A stretch of 64,000 nucleotides of DNA from contig JAEUGW010000023.1 of the NCBI GenBank assembly GCA_016795565.1, positions 34,999 to 98,998 of the forward strand, read 5' to 3'. Source of the stretch: Opitutaceae bacterium. GTDB taxonomy: Bacteria; Verrucomicrobiota; Verrucomicrobiia; Opitutales; Opitutaceae. This document shows, one piece after another, positions 62,881 through 64,000 of the stretch. Made by a program: the position numbers and the translations under genes. The notes beneath the pieces were generated by a model. That model searched no databases and was not told the origin of the DNA. It saw nothing but the letters and a program-made list of their open reading frames with translations. Each line of letters begins with the position of its first letter. The stretch's first letter is position 1.

Positions 62881-63459
62881 TCAGTTGAACTTGCTCCGCT
62901 GTTCGGCGGCCGATCGCACTTTCTGCAGACGCAGGTGCTTTTCCTTGGTGATAGTCACCCGAGTGCCGTCTGCGGTCACATGATACCAGCCGCTTGAGTC
63001 ATCCATTGGCTTGAACGTACCCAGCTTGTATGCCTTGAGGAAATTCCGGGCGAATTCTTCGCCGCCCATTTCCGTCGCGGCGAAGAGGAAGTCAACCACG
63101 CTGGGTGAAAGGTCGATCAGAGTGACCCTCCGCGCATTGTCTGCGGATATCGCCGCAAACGCGAAGAAGACGGGAAAGGCTGTATCACTTTTGCGGTGTC
63201 CTATCCGAACCAAGAATCCGCCGGCGTTGGCCTCGGGTTCGGTGAACGTTGGGGCGCCGCCATAAGGGAACGGCATTTCATAGCCGACGAGCGCCAGCCG
63301 CAGGATTTTGGCTGCATCCTCGATGGGCATATCCATGGACAGGCCTTTGACGGCCAGCCGTTTGTTGCCGCCGGAGGTTTCACTCGCGGCCAGAGATCCG
63401 ACCGGGACGGTCAGCAGGGCTGGCAGCAGGGCGAGGAAAATGACGCGAGGTAGATGCAT
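62881..63459 (-). CDS. Hypothetical exported protein
   Basis: 192 residues from MHLPRVIFLALLPALLTVPV, with a signal peptide ending near SLAASET. The mature part is alpha/beta (KGLSMDMPIEDAAKILRLAL, then GGFLVRIGH, VTLIDLSPSVVDFLFAATEMGG) and resembles exported proteins with a 'GMS..dAkkil' opening, but I cannot name it. A GTG eight codons upstream overlaps the stop of the next gene (GTGA) and could be used instead. Confidence 0.68.
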   Translation of the reverse strand: MHLPRVIFLALLPALLTVPVGSLAASETSGGNKRLAVKGLSMDMPIEDAAKILRLALVGYEMPFPYGGAPTFTEPEANAGGFLVRIGHRKSDTAFPVFFAFAAISADNARRVTLIDLSPSVVDFLFAATEMGGEEFARNFLKAYKLGTFKPMDDSSGWYHVTADGTRVTITKEKHLRLQKVRSAAEQRSKFN

Positions 63460-63479
63460 GGAAGCACAAGAGGGATGGA

Positions 63480-63794
63480 TCACTCGATGGCCGCGATCAC
63501 CGCCGCCACAAACGGCGCTTTGCGTCGGTCAAAGCGCTCGGGCCAATTGGGATCGGTGTATTGGCTCGCTTGCTTGGCCAAGGACTGAAGCCGTCGCCGT
63601 CTTTGCAGAACCTGGCTCACATGCTCAGGCAGAATCGTGCCGATGGTGGCGCCTTTGCCGTAGCGGATTTGCAGCGCGGACCCCGTCCAGCGATAATCCA
63701 GCCGCGCCCTTCCACCGAGAGCGGGTATGGTGCGCCAATCTTTGGTGCGGCGCAGATTCTTGAGAAGGCCTCCAAGTAAAGCATCACCACGCAT
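63480..63794 (-). CDS. Hypothetical protein
   Basis: About 104 residues from MRGDALLGGLLKNLRRTKDW. Middle part RARLDYRWTGSALQIRYGKGATIGTILPEHVSQVLQ, then a basic helix and PNWPERFDRRKAPFVAAVI. No known domain. The stop meets a potential GTG start of the downstream gene. The open frame continues upstream to 63893, into sequence that may belong to an insertion element, so the gene may be disturbed at its 5' end. Confidence 0.5.
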   Translation of the reverse strand: MRGDALLGGLLKNLRRTKDWRTIPALGGRARLDYRWTGSALQIRYGKGATIGTILPEHVSQVLQRRRRLQSLAKQASQYTDPNWPERFDRRKAPFVAAVIAAIE

Positions 63795-63908
63795 CCCACG
63801 AGCATGGCTGCGGGTGCGCGCAGGCCAAGCCCAGCACTGTTTACGAATTAGAGTTACCCCCGTTTTGTGGACAGGAGGCGCGGAACATCCCAAAAGGAAC
63901 CGATACCC

Positions 63909-64000
63909 GTGCCCAAAACCAATCCATCCTACACTGCCGAGTTTAAGCGTGAGGGGCTCGCCTATCAGGCGAGCACCGGCCAGACTCAGAAGGAGGTAGC
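63909..64000 (+). CDS. IS3-family transposase OrfA, N-terminal fragment (runs off the window)
   Basis: From a GTG at 63909 the frame reads PKTNPSYTAEFKREGLAYQA, then STGQTQKEVA to the end. This is the HTH opening of IS3/IS911-type OrfA proteins (YTxEFK ... Qxx-VA). The left end of the insertion sequence should lie between about 63850 and 63900, perhaps near CCCCCGTTTTGTGGACA at 63856, but I cannot fix it without the right end. Confidence 0.75.
   Translation, partial: MPKTNPSYTAEFKREGLAYQASTGQTQKEV

Overview
The window is GC-rich, dense chromosomal DNA with short gaps between genes. It carries no rRNA, tRNA, CRISPR array or prophage. Gene content (eukaryote-type single-chain glycyl-tRNA synthetase, OleC/OleD, DUF4214 and S23 genes, multihaem cytochromes) and the heavy load of palindromic repeats in the gaps suggest a Verrucomicrobiota bacterium, most likely near Opitutaceae. 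That placement is inference. Housekeeping genes present include hisIE, glyQS, dnaN, pssA, gnd, gmk, miaB, rlmN, pdxH, tgt and rnd.

Layout. 0.0-0.6 kb is hisIE. 0.66-9.3 kb is an electron-transfer locus: a membrane-anchored decahaem cytochrome, a membrane protein with two H-x13-H helices (probable di-haem cytochrome b), a protein joining two cyclic-nucleotide-binding domains to a four-cluster ferredoxin, a tetrahaem cytochrome, a divergent FAD/NAD/[2Fe-2S] reductase, a DUF3365 cytochrome and a YceI protein. 9.6-14.3 kb holds an Mpo1-like protein, glyQS and an ECF sigma factor with its YCII partner. 14.4-23.5 kb holds SYLF, exported WYL and EF-hand proteins, a coupled CHASE2-adenylate cyclase/SH3/M48 protease operon, an AmpG-like transporter and threonine dehydratase. 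23.5-32 kb holds pssA, dnaN, gnd, a DUF4214 protein, a catalytically degenerate aldo/keto reductase and rnk. 32-36 kb is a minus-strand run miaB-S23-membrane protein-gmk-hypothetical. 36-50 kb mixes a VapBC pair, a 5'-nucleotidase, OmpH, RlmN, MarC, a beta-lactamase-fold hydrolase, TauE, PdxH, a histidine kinase, a lipoate-ligase-like protein and an S9 peptidase. 50.7-55.5 kb is an RNA-modification cluster (RlmD-like, a Tgt-MnmC fusion, SpoU). 55.5-57.2 kb holds two toxin-antitoxin pairs. 57.2-62.2 kb holds OleD, OleC, RNase D and a histone-deacetylase-family protein. The right end has a RelBE-like pair and the start of an IS3-type insertion sequence.

The most distinctive feature is the number of repeat families and how they meet genes. 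Two families of 137-200 bp elements with terminal inverted repeats occur twice each. The GTCATTCTGAGC palindromic family has five copies. GAGAACGA/TCGTTCTC repeats flank an S23 gene and also occur without it at two other loci. Several repeats lie in frame inside coding sequences: a 62 bp palindrome in the lipoate-ligase gene, a 21 bp palindrome in rlmN, and four arrays of exactly four heptamers in three neighbouring genes. Other repeats supply stop or start codons to adjacent genes.
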